DNA of 57,612 bases, from positions 1-57,612 of the forward strand of contig CAYXDG010000013.1 of the NCBI GenBank assembly GCA_964463655.1. The letters are read 5' to 3'. The notes under the pieces are model-generated. The model did no database searches and was not told the origin of the DNA. It saw only the letters and a program-made list of their open reading frames with translations. A program made the position numbers and the translations under genes. The DNA is from Halothece sp964463655 (GTDB lineage Bacteria > Cyanobacteriota > Cyanobacteriia > Cyanobacteriales > Rubidibacteraceae). This document shows positions 46,257-55,107 of the stretch, piece by piece. How positions within the stretch are numbered: the first letter of the stretch is position 1; every line of letters begins with the position of its first letter.

Positions 46257-46794
46257 TGTTTGAACTGGGTAGGGGGTCAGTCAAATGTACCCTACTCCAA
46301 TTATTCATTTAAGCTAAGCCGTGCCCCGAGTCGGATAATCTTTACTTAAAACAAATTCAATGGCACGGCAACATAATAAAGCGTATGATTGAGGTTAACC
46401 CAGAACAATTCTAGTTCAGCAAATATTTAAGGATAAGTTGAGAGTAACAATTATCTTCAGGTGAACTAAAGATAAGATTAGTTTTTTTCTGAGATTGACC
46501 GCTCCTCCTTTAGGATTAAGTGATTGATTAGCGTGTTTAGAAGTCAATGAGTTACGTCTTGCGGTAGAAATTTCCCAGTTGCTGAGAATTTTATGGTTAG
46601 GGAGGGAGGAAACTTATGTTACTGAATTTTTATGCTAAGAGTGACTAAACTAATTCAGTTCAAATCAGAGAGTCCCTCTTCTTTATAGAGAGGACGCTTA
46701 CTTGTAATCAGCAATAGCGTGTTCGATTTAGCCAAGCGACTGTCTTTGTGGCATCATGCTCTTTTCTAAACACGCCGGTATTAATTAATCGTCT
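46257..46794. other. Intergenic stretch before the MFS gene
   Basis: 538 bp with no credible gene. A weak inverted repeat (GTAGGG...CCCTAC, about 46270-46296) lies just past the radical SAM gene but lacks a T tract. Presumably holds the MFS gene promoter, which I could not place. Confidence 0.5.
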
Positions 46795-48207
46795 ATGAGA
46801 CAAAACGCTCAAAAACTTAAGAACTTGCAGAAACGATTTAAAAAAGTACCCTTAGGCTTTGTCCAACTCTGGAATATGAGTTTCGGCTTCTTCGGAATTC
46901 AATTTGGTTGGACATTGCAAATGGCAAATACTAGTGCCATTTATGAATATTTAGGCGCTAATCCTGAACAAATCCCAATTTTGTGGCTTGCGGCACCAAT
47001 GAGTGGGTTAATTGCCCAACCCATTATTGGTTACATGAGTGACCGCACCTGGACGAGACTGGGGCGCAGACGACCGTATTTCTTATTTGGCGCCATTCTC
47101 AGCTCGATCGCGCTCATTCTCATGCCCAACTCCTCTAGCTTATGGATGGCAGCAGGCGCTTTATGGATGCTCGATACGTCCGTTAACATTAGTATGGAGC
47201 CGTTTCGTGCCTTTGTTTCAGACTTAGTTCCTAAAAATCAACGAACCCTTGGTTTTGGGATGCAAGCCTTTTTTATTGGCTTGGGGGCTGTAGTGGCATC
47301 GCTTTGTCCGTGGATTCTTAATCATTGGTTTAACTTTAATCAAATCACTACTCCGGCCGGTGAAATTCCTCTGACCGTTAAAGTCTCCTATTATGTTGGT
47401 GCTGTGGTCTTTTTAGGGACTGTGTTGTGGACGGTTCTCACCACAAAAGAATACCCCCCGCAAGATTTGGAAAGCCTAAAACAACGCCAAAATGATACCG
47501 GTGGCGCGATCGGGATGGTGAAAGGGATTGCGCAGAAAGTACATACTATGCCGGATGTGATGAAACAACTGGCTTGGGTGCAGTTTTTTACCTGGCTCGG
47601 TATTTTCTGTGTTTTCCTTTACTTCCCGCCAGCAGTGGGACACGAAATTTTTGGCGCAACCAAAGAAAGCTCACCTCTTTATCAAGAAGGGGTAGAATGG
47701 GCTGGAATTTGTATTGCTCTCTATAATGTTGTCTGCTTTGTCTATTCGATATTTCTGGCTCGGATCGCTGCGGCAACCAGTCGCAAAGCCACCCATTCTT
47801 TTAGCTTATTGTGTGGCGGGGTAGGCTTGATTTCTCTACTCTTCGTCAGTAATCAATATTTGCTCTTACTCCCGATGGCGTGTTTTGGTTTAGCGTGGGC
47901 GAGTGCCCTAACCATGCCCTATTCCATGCTATCTGATGTGTTACCCATGAAAGATACCGGAATTTACATGGGGATTTTTAATGCCTTTATTGTCATTCCT
48001 CAAATCATAGCTGCCCTTGGACTCGGGTGGGTCATGGAAAACCTTTTAGGAAATAATCGAATTTTCGCCCTAGTCGTCGGTGGTATTTCAATGGCCCTTG
48101 CTGCGGTACTGGTGCAGTGGGTAAAAGATGTTGCGAAAGAACAACAAACGTCTGGCAAAACTCCCAAGCCTCAATTAGCAACAGAAGGTTCAGAGAGTGG
48201 TAGTTAA
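46795..48207 (+). CDS. MFS transporter, SLC45/sucrose-type
   Basis: 470 residues and 12 membrane spans. The segments FGIQFGWTLQMANTSAIYEY, GYMSDRTWTRLGRRRPYFL and the later FGLAWASALTMPYSMLSD are typical of the glycoside-pentoside-hexuronide/SLC45 sucrose or maltose carriers. A disaccharide or compatible-solute substrate is likely but not proven. It ends before the guanidine riboswitch and is not under its control. Confidence 0.8.
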   Translation: MRQNAQKLKNLQKRFKKVPLGFVQLWNMSFGFFGIQFGWTLQMANTSAIYEYLGANPEQIPILWLAAPMSGLIAQPIIGYMSDRTWTRLGRRRPYFLFGAILSSIALILMPNSSSLWMAAGALWMLDTSVNISMEPFRAFVSDLVPKNQRTLGFGMQAFFIGLGAVVASLCPWILNHWFNFNQITTPAGEIPLTVKVSYYVGAVVFLGTVLWTVLTTKEYPPQDLESLKQRQNDTGGAIGMVKGIAQKVHTMPDVMKQLAWVQFFTWLGIFCVFLYFPPAVGHEIFGATKESSPLYQEGVEWAGICIALYNVVCFVYSIFLARIAAATSRKATHSFSLLCGGVGLISLLFVSNQYLLLLPMACFGLAWASALTMPYSMLSDVLPMKDTGIYMGIFNAFIVIPQIIAALGLGWVMENLLGNNRIFALVVGGISMALAAVLVQWVKDVAKEQQTSGKTPKPQLATEGSESGS

Positions 48208-48294
48208 TTTCAGTTTTGTAGTCAATTTTACTGCCATTTGTGTCACGTTTCTGGAAAATAATAAAATGTCAGAAATCAATCACAATCAAAGATT

Positions 48295-48394
48295 GCTTCT
48301 AGGGTTCCGATTGCGCTTCTAGCGCAGTGACTGGTCCGAGAGAAGCACGCACTCAAAAAAGAGATAGCGACACGGCGGGACAAAAGCCCGGGAG
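48295..48394 (+). promoter_or_regulatory. Guanidine-I (ykkC) riboswitch aptamer
   Basis: Conserved core segments in order: CTAGGGTTCCG, ACTGGTCCGAGAGAAGC, ACACGGCGGGACAAAAGCCC, GGGAG. P1 pairs GCTTCT (48295-48300) with AGAAGC (48341-48346), and a P2 hairpin TGCGCT / AGCGCA lies between. This is the guanidinium-sensing class. It precedes the guanidine hydrolase gene, as in other cyanobacteria. Confidence 0.93.
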
Positions 48395-48437
48395 GTCTCA
48401 ACAACAGTGGTTACTGTTAAGAGGTCTCCTTTTTTTT
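48391..48437 (+). terminator. Riboswitch-controlled terminator
   Basis: Long hairpin GGAGGTCTC (48391-48399) / GAGGTCTCC (48421-48429), with two central wobble pairs and an inner AACAGT / ACTGTT stem, followed by eight Ts. Its 5' strand touches the aptamer's last conserved GGGAG, so guanidine binding would favour read-through. Confidence 0.88.
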
Positions 48438-48464
48438 GTATTTTTTAGGAGAGAAAATTGATCA

Positions 48465-49625
48465 ATGAGTGAGCAAAATCAATCTAGCGAAGCTAATCAG
48501 GCGTTAGATAAAGAAAGTCAGCTACCGTTAACCGGATGGCAGCAAGAAGTCTCGCAAGGCTTAGATTATGGATTAGAAGCAGCAGACAGTATTCGCGATC
48601 GCAGCATTTCTACCTTTTCGCGCGGTGAACTGCCTCACTATGCCGGCATTAATACCTTTCTCAAAGCCCCCTATGTGGAAGATGTCAAACAAGTGGGAAA
48701 CTATGATGTTGCCATTGTCGGCGTTCCCCATGATTCTGGAACGACCTACCGTCCGGGGACGCGATTTGGTCCCCAAGGCATCCGCAAAATTTCCGCCCTT
48801 TATACCCCCTACAACTTTGAACTAGGGGTTGATTTAAGAGAACAAATTACCCTCTGTGATGTCGGCGATATCTTCACCATTCCCGGGAATAACGAAAAGT
48901 CCTTTGACCAGATTTCTAAAGGGATTGCCCACATTTTCCAATCCGGTGCCTTACCGATCATTCTCGGAGGCGATCATTCCATTGGCTTTCCGACGGTGCG
49001 TGGCGTTTGTCGTCATTTAGGAGATCAAAAAGTCGGAATTATTCACTTTGATCGCCATGTCGATACTCAAGAAAGTGACCTGGATGAACGAATGCACACT
49101 TGCCCTTGGTTCCACGCCACCAATATTAAAAATGCCCCTGCCAAAAACCTGGTTCAACTGGGAATTGGCGGTTGGCAAGTCCCCCGTCAAGGTGTAAAAG
49201 TTTGTCGAGAACGCCAAACCAATATTCTCACCGTTACTGATATTACAGAAATGGGTTTAGATGCTGCGGTAGAGTTTGCCCTGGAACGCGCCCTCGATGG
49301 TACCGATTGTGTTTATATCAGCTTTGATATTGATTGCATCGATGCCGGTTTTGTCCCGGGAACCGGTTGGCCCGAACCCGGTGGACTCTTACCGCGAGAA
49401 GCCCTTTATTTATTAGGAAAAATTGTGCAGCAAGCCCCCGTTTGTGGACTAGAAGTCGTCGAAGTTTCACCCCCTTATGATGTCAGCGATATGACCGCTT
49501 TGATGGCAACCCGAGTCATCTGCGATACGATGGCGCATCTTGTACTGTCAGAACAATTGCCGCGTCAAGCAAAGCCCAGTTATATCCATGAAAAAGCCCA
49601 AACCACTGCCGACTCTTGGCAGTAA
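48465..49625 (+). CDS. gdmH: Guanidine hydrolase GdmH (ureohydrolase family)
   Basis: 386 residues. The nickel enzyme splits guanidine into ammonia and urea; long annotated as agmatinase. Metal-binding residues of the arginase fold are present: H171 (GGDHS), D196, H198 and D200 (HFDRHVD), D288 and D290 (SFDID). The extended N-terminus and FDRHVDTQE fit the cyanobacterial GdmH type (Synechocystis Sll1077), rather than true agmatinase. An AGGAGAG site precedes the ATG. It is first in an operon behind the guanidine riboswitch and is followed by nickel chaperones hypA and hypB, which GdmH is known to need. Confidence 0.93.
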   Translation: MSEQNQSSEANQALDKESQLPLTGWQQEVSQGLDYGLEAADSIRDRSISTFSRGELPHYAGINTFLKAPYVEDVKQVGNYDVAIVGVPHDSGTTYRPGTRFGPQGIRKISALYTPYNFELGVDLREQITLCDVGDIFTIPGNNEKSFDQISKGIAHIFQSGALPIILGGDHSIGFPTVRGVCRHLGDQKVGIIHFDRHVDTQESDLDERMHTCPWFHATNIKNAPAKNLVQLGIGGWQVPRQGVKVCRERQTNILTVTDITEMGLDAAVEFALERALDGTDCVYISFDIDCIDAGFVPGTGWPEPGGLLPREALYLLGKIVQQAPVCGLEVVEVSPPYDVSDMTALMATRVICDTMAHLVLSEQLPRQAKPSYIHEKAQTTADSWQ

Positions 49626-49644
49626 ACCATAAGGAGACTTGTGA

Positions 49645-50016
49645 ATGCACGAAACGGATATGACAAAAGCCCTTCTACAAACGGTTCATGACTGGTGGCA
49701 AAACCAACCGATTCCCCCAAAGATTCAGAAAATTTATCTCCTCGTTGGTGAGTTTACTTGTGTCGAACCGATCAGTCTGCAATTTGCCTTTGAGGTACAA
49801 ACTCAAAACACTTTTTTAGCTGGAGTGGAACTCGTCATCCAAAATAGTCCCCTCATTGCCTATTGCCATCCTTGTCAACAAGAATATTTTCCGAAATTGG
49901 GTCAAGAATATGCTTGTCCGAGTTGTCATTCGCCAATGGAAGACATTCGTTCCGGTAGAGAACTGAAAATTGATCATATCGAGTACACCACAGAAGAATC
50001 TGTCGCTGTTCAATAA
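49645..50016 (+). CDS. hypA: Nickel metallochaperone HypA
   Basis: 123 residues. It starts MHETDM with the nickel-binding MHE motif and has a zinc site of two CxxC pairs (YCHPCQQEYF, ACPSCHSPM). It delivers nickel, here most likely to GdmH, since no hydrogenase gene is in view. An AAGGAG site lies before the start. It lies 19 bp after gdmH. Confidence 0.93.
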   Translation: MHETDMTKALLQTVHDWWQNQPIPPKIQKIYLLVGEFTCVEPISLQFAFEVQTQNTFLAGVELVIQNSPLIAYCHPCQQEYFPKLGQEYACPSCHSPMEDIRSGRELKIDHIEYTTEESVAVQ

Positions 50017-50037
50017 TATCTTGCCAGTGAGAAAGCT

Positions 50038-50727
50038 ATGCACCAAACCTTTGACGCTGCTTTAGGAGTCAATCTCCTCCACGCCAACCAAACTGAAGCT
50101 GACCATAACCGAGAACATTTTGATGCCTGGGGTATCATTTGTCTCAATGTTATGAGTAGTCCCGGCGCTGGAAAAACCGTTTTGTTAGAAAAAACCCTTT
50201 CTGTTTTGTCCTCCCAACTCAAGCTGGCTGTCATTGAAGGGGATATGACAACTGAATTGGATGCCGAACGACTCCGCCAATACGGGGTTCCGATTATTGC
50301 CATTAATACCGGACGGTCTTGTCATCTCGATGCAAAAATGGTTGCCGGTGGCTTGCATCAACTCCAGGAACAATATCATCCCCCCGAATTTGATTTGATT
50401 TTTGTAGAAAATGTGGGGAATTTAGTTTGTCCGGCGGAATTTGAAGTGGGAGAACACGGAAAAGTTGCTTTACTGAGTGTGACAGAAGGAGAAGATAAAC
50501 CGCTGAAATATCCAGTGATGTTTCAAGAAGCAGACTGTCTTTTAGTTACCAAAATGGACTTAGCCCCTCATTTAGAAATTGACCTGAAACGAATTGAAGC
50601 CAATGTCCGACAAATGAACCCCAATGTCACAATTATTCCTGTTTCTGCGAAAACTGGAGAAGGGCTAAATCTTTGGTTGGATTGGGTGCAACAACAAGTT
50701 GCCCAAAAAGTTGTCGTTAGTCATTAA
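50038..50727 (+). CDS. hypB: Nickel-insertion GTPase HypB
   Basis: 229 residues. GTPase with P-loop SSPGAGKTVLLEKTL, the EGDMTTELDAERL switch region, a FVENVGNLVCPAEFEVGE stretch, and TKMDLAPH plus PVSAKTGEGL. The His-rich or CxxCGC N-terminus of some HypB proteins is absent. It works with HypA to load nickel, here into GdmH by inference. It starts 21 bp after hypA. Confidence 0.93.
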   Translation: MHQTFDAALGVNLLHANQTEADHNREHFDAWGIICLNVMSSPGAGKTVLLEKTLSVLSSQLKLAVIEGDMTTELDAERLRQYGVPIIAINTGRSCHLDAKMVAGGLHQLQEQYHPPEFDLIFVENVGNLVCPAEFEVGEHGKVALLSVTEGEDKPLKYPVMFQEADCLLVTKMDLAPHLEIDLKRIEANVRQMNPNVTIIPVSAKTGEGLNLWLDWVQQQVAQKVVVSH

Positions 50728-50739
50728 AAAGGAAGCGGA

Positions 50740-51777
50740 ATGAAGTTACCAAAATTACTGACACAGTTTGGTTTATTTTGTTTAAGTTTAGTTTTAGTCG
50801 TTAGTTGCAATACAGGCAATAATCCACCAGGTACAGAGGATAGCAGTGGGGGGGAAGCCAGTAGTGAACCGGTTGTCCTCGGTTATAGTAATTGGGCGGG
50901 TTGGTGGCCCTGGGCGATCGCGCAAGAAGAAGGATTATTTGAAAAAAATGGGGCGAATGTTCGCTTGCAATGGTTTGATGGCTATCTGGCTTCCATGGAA
51001 GCCCTAGCAGCCGGACAACTCGATGCCAACTGTCAAACTTTAAACGATACGGTTTCTTTTGTTGGCGATGCAGTCAATGGTGAAGTGGTTGTACTCGTGA
51101 ATGATAATTCCGCCGGGAATGACAAAATTATTGCTGCCGAAGAAATTCAATCAATCCCCGAATTAGAAGGAAAAGACGTTGCGGTTGAAGCGGGAGTAGT
51201 GGATGATTTTCTCCTTACTTTGGCGTTAGAAGAAGAAGGAATGTCCCGTAGTGATGTCAATATTGTTGACTTAGAAACCGGTGCTGCGGCAGCTGCCTTT
51301 GCTGCGGGAAAAGTAGATGCGGTCGGTGCCTTTCCCCCGTTTTGGCTAACGGCCCTAAAGCGAGAAGGGAGTCATGAGTTAATTAGTTCAGCTGCCTTTC
51401 CCGGTGCCATTCCCGATTTACTCGTCACCAGTCAAAAATTAATTGATGAACGCCCGGATCAGGTGCAAGCCCTAGTGAATACCTGGTTTGATGTGCTGGC
51501 ATTTATGGCAGACAATCCCGAACGATCCGATGAAATTATGGCACAACGGGCCGATGTCACTACCGAAGACTTACAACTGTTCAAAGAAGGAACCCAAATG
51601 TTCACTTTAGAAGATAACTTAGAAGCCTTTAGTGATGGGAATTCAATGACACATATGCCCTATGCAGCCCAAGAAATGGCTGATTTTATGGTGAATGTGG
51701 GCTTTATTCCTGAAAAACCGGATTTAAGTACTCTTTTTGATGACAGCTTTGTCAAAACCTATGCTGAACAACAGTAA
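50740..51777 (+). CDS. ABC importer substrate-binding lipoprotein (NitT/TauT type)
   Basis: 345 residues. Lipoprotein signal with lipobox VVSC (C23), then a NitT/TauT/SsuA-type binding fold: VVLGYSNWAGWWPWAIAQEEGLFE, LASMEALAAGQLDA, GAAAAAFAAGKVDAVGAF. Together with the next two genes it forms an importer. In Synechocystis the equivalent genes downstream of guanidine hydrolase bind guanidine, so guanidine or a related compound is the likely ligand. Aromatic residues WAGWWPW could stack on a guanidinium group, which is an inference. Confidence 0.88.
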   Translation: MKLPKLLTQFGLFCLSLVLVVSCNTGNNPPGTEDSSGGEASSEPVVLGYSNWAGWWPWAIAQEEGLFEKNGANVRLQWFDGYLASMEALAAGQLDANCQTLNDTVSFVGDAVNGEVVVLVNDNSAGNDKIIAAEEIQSIPELEGKDVAVEAGVVDDFLLTLALEEEGMSRSDVNIVDLETGAAAAAFAAGKVDAVGAFPPFWLTALKREGSHELISSAAFPGAIPDLLVTSQKLIDERPDQVQALVNTWFDVLAFMADNPERSDEIMAQRADVTTEDLQLFKEGTQMFTLEDNLEAFSDGNSMTHMPYAAQEMADFMVNVGFIPEKPDLSTLFDDSFVKTYAEQQ

Positions 51778-51785
51778 GGATTGTC

Positions 51786-52613
51786 ATGTCTAATTCACTC
51801 GGAAAAAAGAATCACGCCCAAGGACTACCGCCAACAACGTTTTGGCGCATCGCAGAAGATATTCCCCAACCGTTACAGTGGGGCTTGATGATCGTTTCCA
51901 TCATCATTCCACTGTCCTTATGGTGGTTACTCGCCACGTTTGGGGGAGTGGAAGATGTTTTTCTGCCTAGCCCTTTGCAAGTCACAGAAGCATTCGGTCG
52001 CTTGTGGGAAAAAGGTTATTTGGTTAAAGATACGGTCGCCAGCTTCTTGCGAGTGGTTGGCGGTTTTGTCTTAGCCGGTGTCATTGCTATTCCCATTGGC
52101 ATTGGAATGGGGGCGTTTGCCAGTATTCGGTCATTATTTGAACCGATTATTGGCATTTTACGCTATATGCCAGCACCCGCATTTATCCCTTTACTGATTC
52201 TGTATCTCGGCATTGGGGAAGAACCCAAAATTTTACTTATTTTTATCGGCACCATCTTCTTCAATGTGCTGATGATTATGGATGCTGTGAAGTTTGTCCC
52301 CAAGGAGTTAATTGAAACTACGTACACCTTAGGAGGGCTACGCAGGCAAATTCTCTTACAAGTGATTACGCCCTATGTCATTCCGAACATTATTGATGCG
52401 TTTCGGATTAATATTGCCACCTCTTGGAATTTAGTCATTGTTGCGGAGTTAGTTGCCGCTGAACAAGGGTTAGGAAAACGCATCCTATTAGCCCAAAAAT
52501 TTCTCAATACTGATGAGATTTTTGCCTGTTTAATTGTTCTGGGTTTAATTGGCTTTCTGATTGATTTATCATTTCGGGGGTTGTTGCGAGTGTCCTGTAA
52601 ATGGGCACTCTAA
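51786..52613 (+). CDS. ABC importer permease (NitT/TauT type)
   Basis: 275 residues and about six membrane spans. Segments ISWLLATFGGVEDVFLPSP (in part), GVIAIPIGIGMGAF and the EAA-type loop LIETTYTLGGLRRQILLQVITPYVIPNI (in part) are typical of the family. It starts 8 bp after the binding-protein gene. Confidence 0.9.
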   Translation: MSNSLGKKNHAQGLPPTTFWRIAEDIPQPLQWGLMIVSIIIPLSLWWLLATFGGVEDVFLPSPLQVTEAFGRLWEKGYLVKDTVASFLRVVGGFVLAGVIAIPIGIGMGAFASIRSLFEPIIGILRYMPAPAFIPLLILYLGIGEEPKILLIFIGTIFFNVLMIMDAVKFVPKELIETTYTLGGLRRQILLQVITPYVIPNIIDAFRINIATSWNLVIVAELVAAEQGLGKRILLAQKFLNTDEIFACLIVLGLIGFLIDLSFRGLLRVSCKWAL

Positions 52614-52646
52614 TTATTTTTTATTATGATGAGTTGAGGATTAATC

Positions 52647-53438
52647 ATGCACTTAGAAGTAACCCATCTCTATAAAGAATTTCCCGCCAAAAAAGGCTAT
52701 TTTCTAGCGCTTGAAGACATTAATTTGCACGTTGAAACGGGAGAATTTGTTTGTGCCGTTGGCGCTTCCGGTTCGGGAAAATCGACACTATTAAGGTTAA
52801 TTGCTGGGCTCGATTATCCCACTTCCGGAGAAATTACGGTTGATCGGACACCGATTATTGGTCCGGGGCGCGATCGCGGTATGGTATTTCAACGCTACAC
52901 TCTTTATCCTTGGCTCAATGTCGCCAAAAATGTTGAGTTTGGACTAAAGTTACAAGGCATTCCCCGTTCCGAACGTCAAGAACGGACTGCTTACTATCTC
53001 AATGTGGTGGGCTTAACTCAATTTAAAAATGCCCTGCCCAAAGCGCTGTCTGGCGGCATGAAACAACGAGTCGCGATCGCGCGCGCCTTAGCTTGTGAAC
53101 CGAAAATTCTGCTGATGGATGAACCGTTTGGGGCATTAGATGTGCAAACCAAAGAAACCATGCAACAGTTTTTACTCGATCTCTGGCAACGTACTGGCAC
53201 CACCATTTTAATGATTACCCATGATGTGGAAGAAGCGGTTTTTTTAGCGCAAAGAATCTATGTTTTAACGGCGCGTCCCGGTACAATTCAAAAAGAAATC
53301 CAGATTAATTTACCGCGTAATGAATATGGATCGCGCTCTTATCATGTGAAAGCATTGTCTGAGTTTCAAAACTATCGCGAAAAAATAACACAACTCCTGA
53401 GAAATCATAGTGTTGAACAAGAAGTGATGGTCGGATGA
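52647..53438 (+). CDS. ABC importer ATPase (NitT/TauT type)
   Basis: 263 residues. Walker A GASGSGKST, Q-loop FQRYTLYPWLNV, signature LSGGMKQRVAIARAL, Walker B ILLMDEPFGALD and an H-loop MITHDVEEA are all present. Companion of the preceding permease and binding protein. Its last four bases overlap the start of the Rieske gene. Confidence 0.94.
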   Translation: MHLEVTHLYKEFPAKKGYFLALEDINLHVETGEFVCAVGASGSGKSTLLRLIAGLDYPTSGEITVDRTPIIGPGRDRGMVFQRYTLYPWLNVAKNVEFGLKLQGIPRSERQERTAYYLNVVGLTQFKNALPKALSGGMKQRVAIARALACEPKILLMDEPFGALDVQTKETMQQFLLDLWQRTGTTILMITHDVEEAVFLAQRIYVLTARPGTIQKEIQINLPRNEYGSRSYHVKALSEFQNYREKITQLLRNHSVEQEVMVG

Positions 53439-54520
53439 AGCACGGTTTAAGATCGAATTCGCAAACGTTTTTTCCAGCAAATTTATACACAGATCCAGAG
53501 TTAATCCCCTTAGAAAAAAGAAATATTTTCCGTAAAACTTGGCTTTATCTTGGCGATATTGAGCAATTATTTAATGAGAATAATCTCTTTGTCACTGAAA
53601 TTGCCGATGCGAGTATTCTACTGATTAAAAAAGCTCCGACAACTGTTAAAGCTTACTATAACGTCTGTCCCCATCGGGCTGCTCTTTTATGCCCCGAACC
53701 CGGAAAGCAATCTAAAGAAAAGCTCGTTTGTCCTTATCATGCTTGGGTGTATGATTTAGACGGTCATTTAAGGGGAACTCCACAAAAAGATCGGTTCCCG
53801 GAAGACTTCTCTTTCGCCCATTATCCCTTAAAGTCAATTCGTTGCGAGCAGTGGGAAGGATTTATTTTCATTTGCTTCGATGAAGCAGCACCCCCATTGC
53901 CAGAATTTTTAGGGGAGATTCCAAACACGATTCAAGGGTATCGACACCCCGAAACCCAACAACTGGTTCAGCAAACTTATGAAGTCGCTTGCAACTGGAA
54001 AGTTTATCATGACAATACGCTGTGTGATTATCATGTTCCCATTGTCCATCGCGAGACCTTAAATAAAATCCAAGGATCGGTTCGCTACTATGAACATTAT
54101 TTCGATCCGTATGTGAATTTACTCTACACCCCGATAACCGAACAATGGCGTAGTGAGCATCCCATTCTAGAGACAATTCCCTCCCAGAAAGCCCGTGATG
54201 GCTTCTTCACTTATGGTATTTTTCCCAACCTACATTTCTTAGCCTTGCCCGATGGGGTTTTAGCTTGGATTCGCATTGATCCCTTGAGGGTTGATACCTG
54301 TCAGGTACACTTAGAAATTTATGGGATTCCCAACGTTAGTCCTCCAGCAGAAGAGTTGTCTCAAGCATTCACAACCTTTATGAAAGAGGATATGGCAGTG
54401 ACAGAATTGGTGCAAAAAGGGTACGCCAGTGGCGGTTATAAACCGGGAATTGCCAATCAACTCGAAAACCGAATTTTGCATCAACAAGCCTTAATCCAAA
54501 GATTTTTGTTTGGCGATTAA
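53435..54520 (+). CDS. Rieske-type oxygenase alpha subunit
   Basis: 361 residues. The Rieske 2Fe-2S ligands are C78, H80 (NVCPHRAA) and C99, H102 (LVCPYHAWVYDLDG). The mononuclear iron site has D198-Y199-H200 and H205 (CDYHVPIVH), with D319 as a probable third ligand. This is a full-length oxygenase alpha subunit. It needs electrons from a reductase or ferredoxin that is not encoded nearby; photosynthetic ferredoxin is a possible source. The ATG overlaps the end of the ABC ATPase gene (ATGA), so it is translationally coupled and belongs to the guanidine operon. The substrate is unknown. Oxidative removal of a group from an N-substituted guanidine is inferred only from context. Confidence 0.88.
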   Translation: MKHGLRSNSQTFFPANLYTDPELIPLEKRNIFRKTWLYLGDIEQLFNENNLFVTEIADASILLIKKAPTTVKAYYNVCPHRAALLCPEPGKQSKEKLVCPYHAWVYDLDGHLRGTPQKDRFPEDFSFAHYPLKSIRCEQWEGFIFICFDEAAPPLPEFLGEIPNTIQGYRHPETQQLVQQTYEVACNWKVYHDNTLCDYHVPIVHRETLNKIQGSVRYYEHYFDPYVNLLYTPITEQWRSEHPILETIPSQKARDGFFTYGIFPNLHFLALPDGVLAWIRIDPLRVDTCQVHLEIYGIPNVSPPAEELSQAFTTFMKEDMAVTELVQKGYASGGYKPGIANQLENRILHQQALIQRFLFGD

Positions 54521-54768
54521 TGCAAGAGTTGCAATTGACAAAATAGGAATGTTAATTGCCGTTGGCGGGGTTGATCTGCTAAAATCCTCTCCAATGTAGA
54601 GAAAAGAAGCCATTAAGTCCCAATCATGAATCAGAATTGTTCCTCTACGGCGATAACTGACAGCTGTTTCCATTTTCTTTAAACAAACGGGTGTGATTCT
54701 TCCAGATTCCTCAAATCATGAGATATTAATTGTAGAATTGAAGAAAAAATCTACACGCTTTTCTCGAT

Positions 54769-55107
54769 ATGTTTCCCCATCCTGAACATTCCCCTAGCCC
54801 AGCGACTGGCATTCTTTATCGACAGGGTGATGTTCTCCTTAAAAAGATGACTCACTTACCCACTGGTTTGCAGAAACATTCTGGAGTCACACTTGCATTA
54901 GGAGAAATAACCGGTCACGCTCACCGCATTCAAGAAACCGATCGCGCTCAACTTTGGAAACAAGGTAATCAGCTATTTTTAGAAGTGAAAGCACCTGCGA
55001 CTCTGATTCATGAAGAACACAGCGCGATCGCGCTTACAGAAGGCATTTATCAAGTTTGGCGACAGCGCGAATATCGTCCTGAGGCTTATGTGGAGGTGGA
55101 AGATTAA
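54769..55107 (+). CDS. Small conserved protein paired with a DUF6745-like gene
   Basis: 112 residues. Conserved-looking features are ILYRQGDVLLKKM, LALGEITGHAHRI, LIHEEHSAIAL and a YQVWRQREYRPE end. I recall this small protein as a frequent partner of DUF6745-type genes; its function is unknown to me. Its TAA stop overlaps the next ATG (TAATG), so the two are coupled. No link to the guanidine operon is evident; about 250 bp separate them. Confidence 0.6.
   Translation: MFPHPEHSPSPATGILYRQGDVLLKKMTHLPTGLQKHSGVTLALGEITGHAHRIQETDRAQLWKQGNQLFLEVKAPATLIHEEHSAIALTEGIYQVWRQREYRPEAYVEVED

Noticed and set aside
54491..54673. 60-codon minus-strand frame after the Rieske gene
   Set aside because: It overlaps the Rieske gene end and shows no family motif or ribosome binding site.
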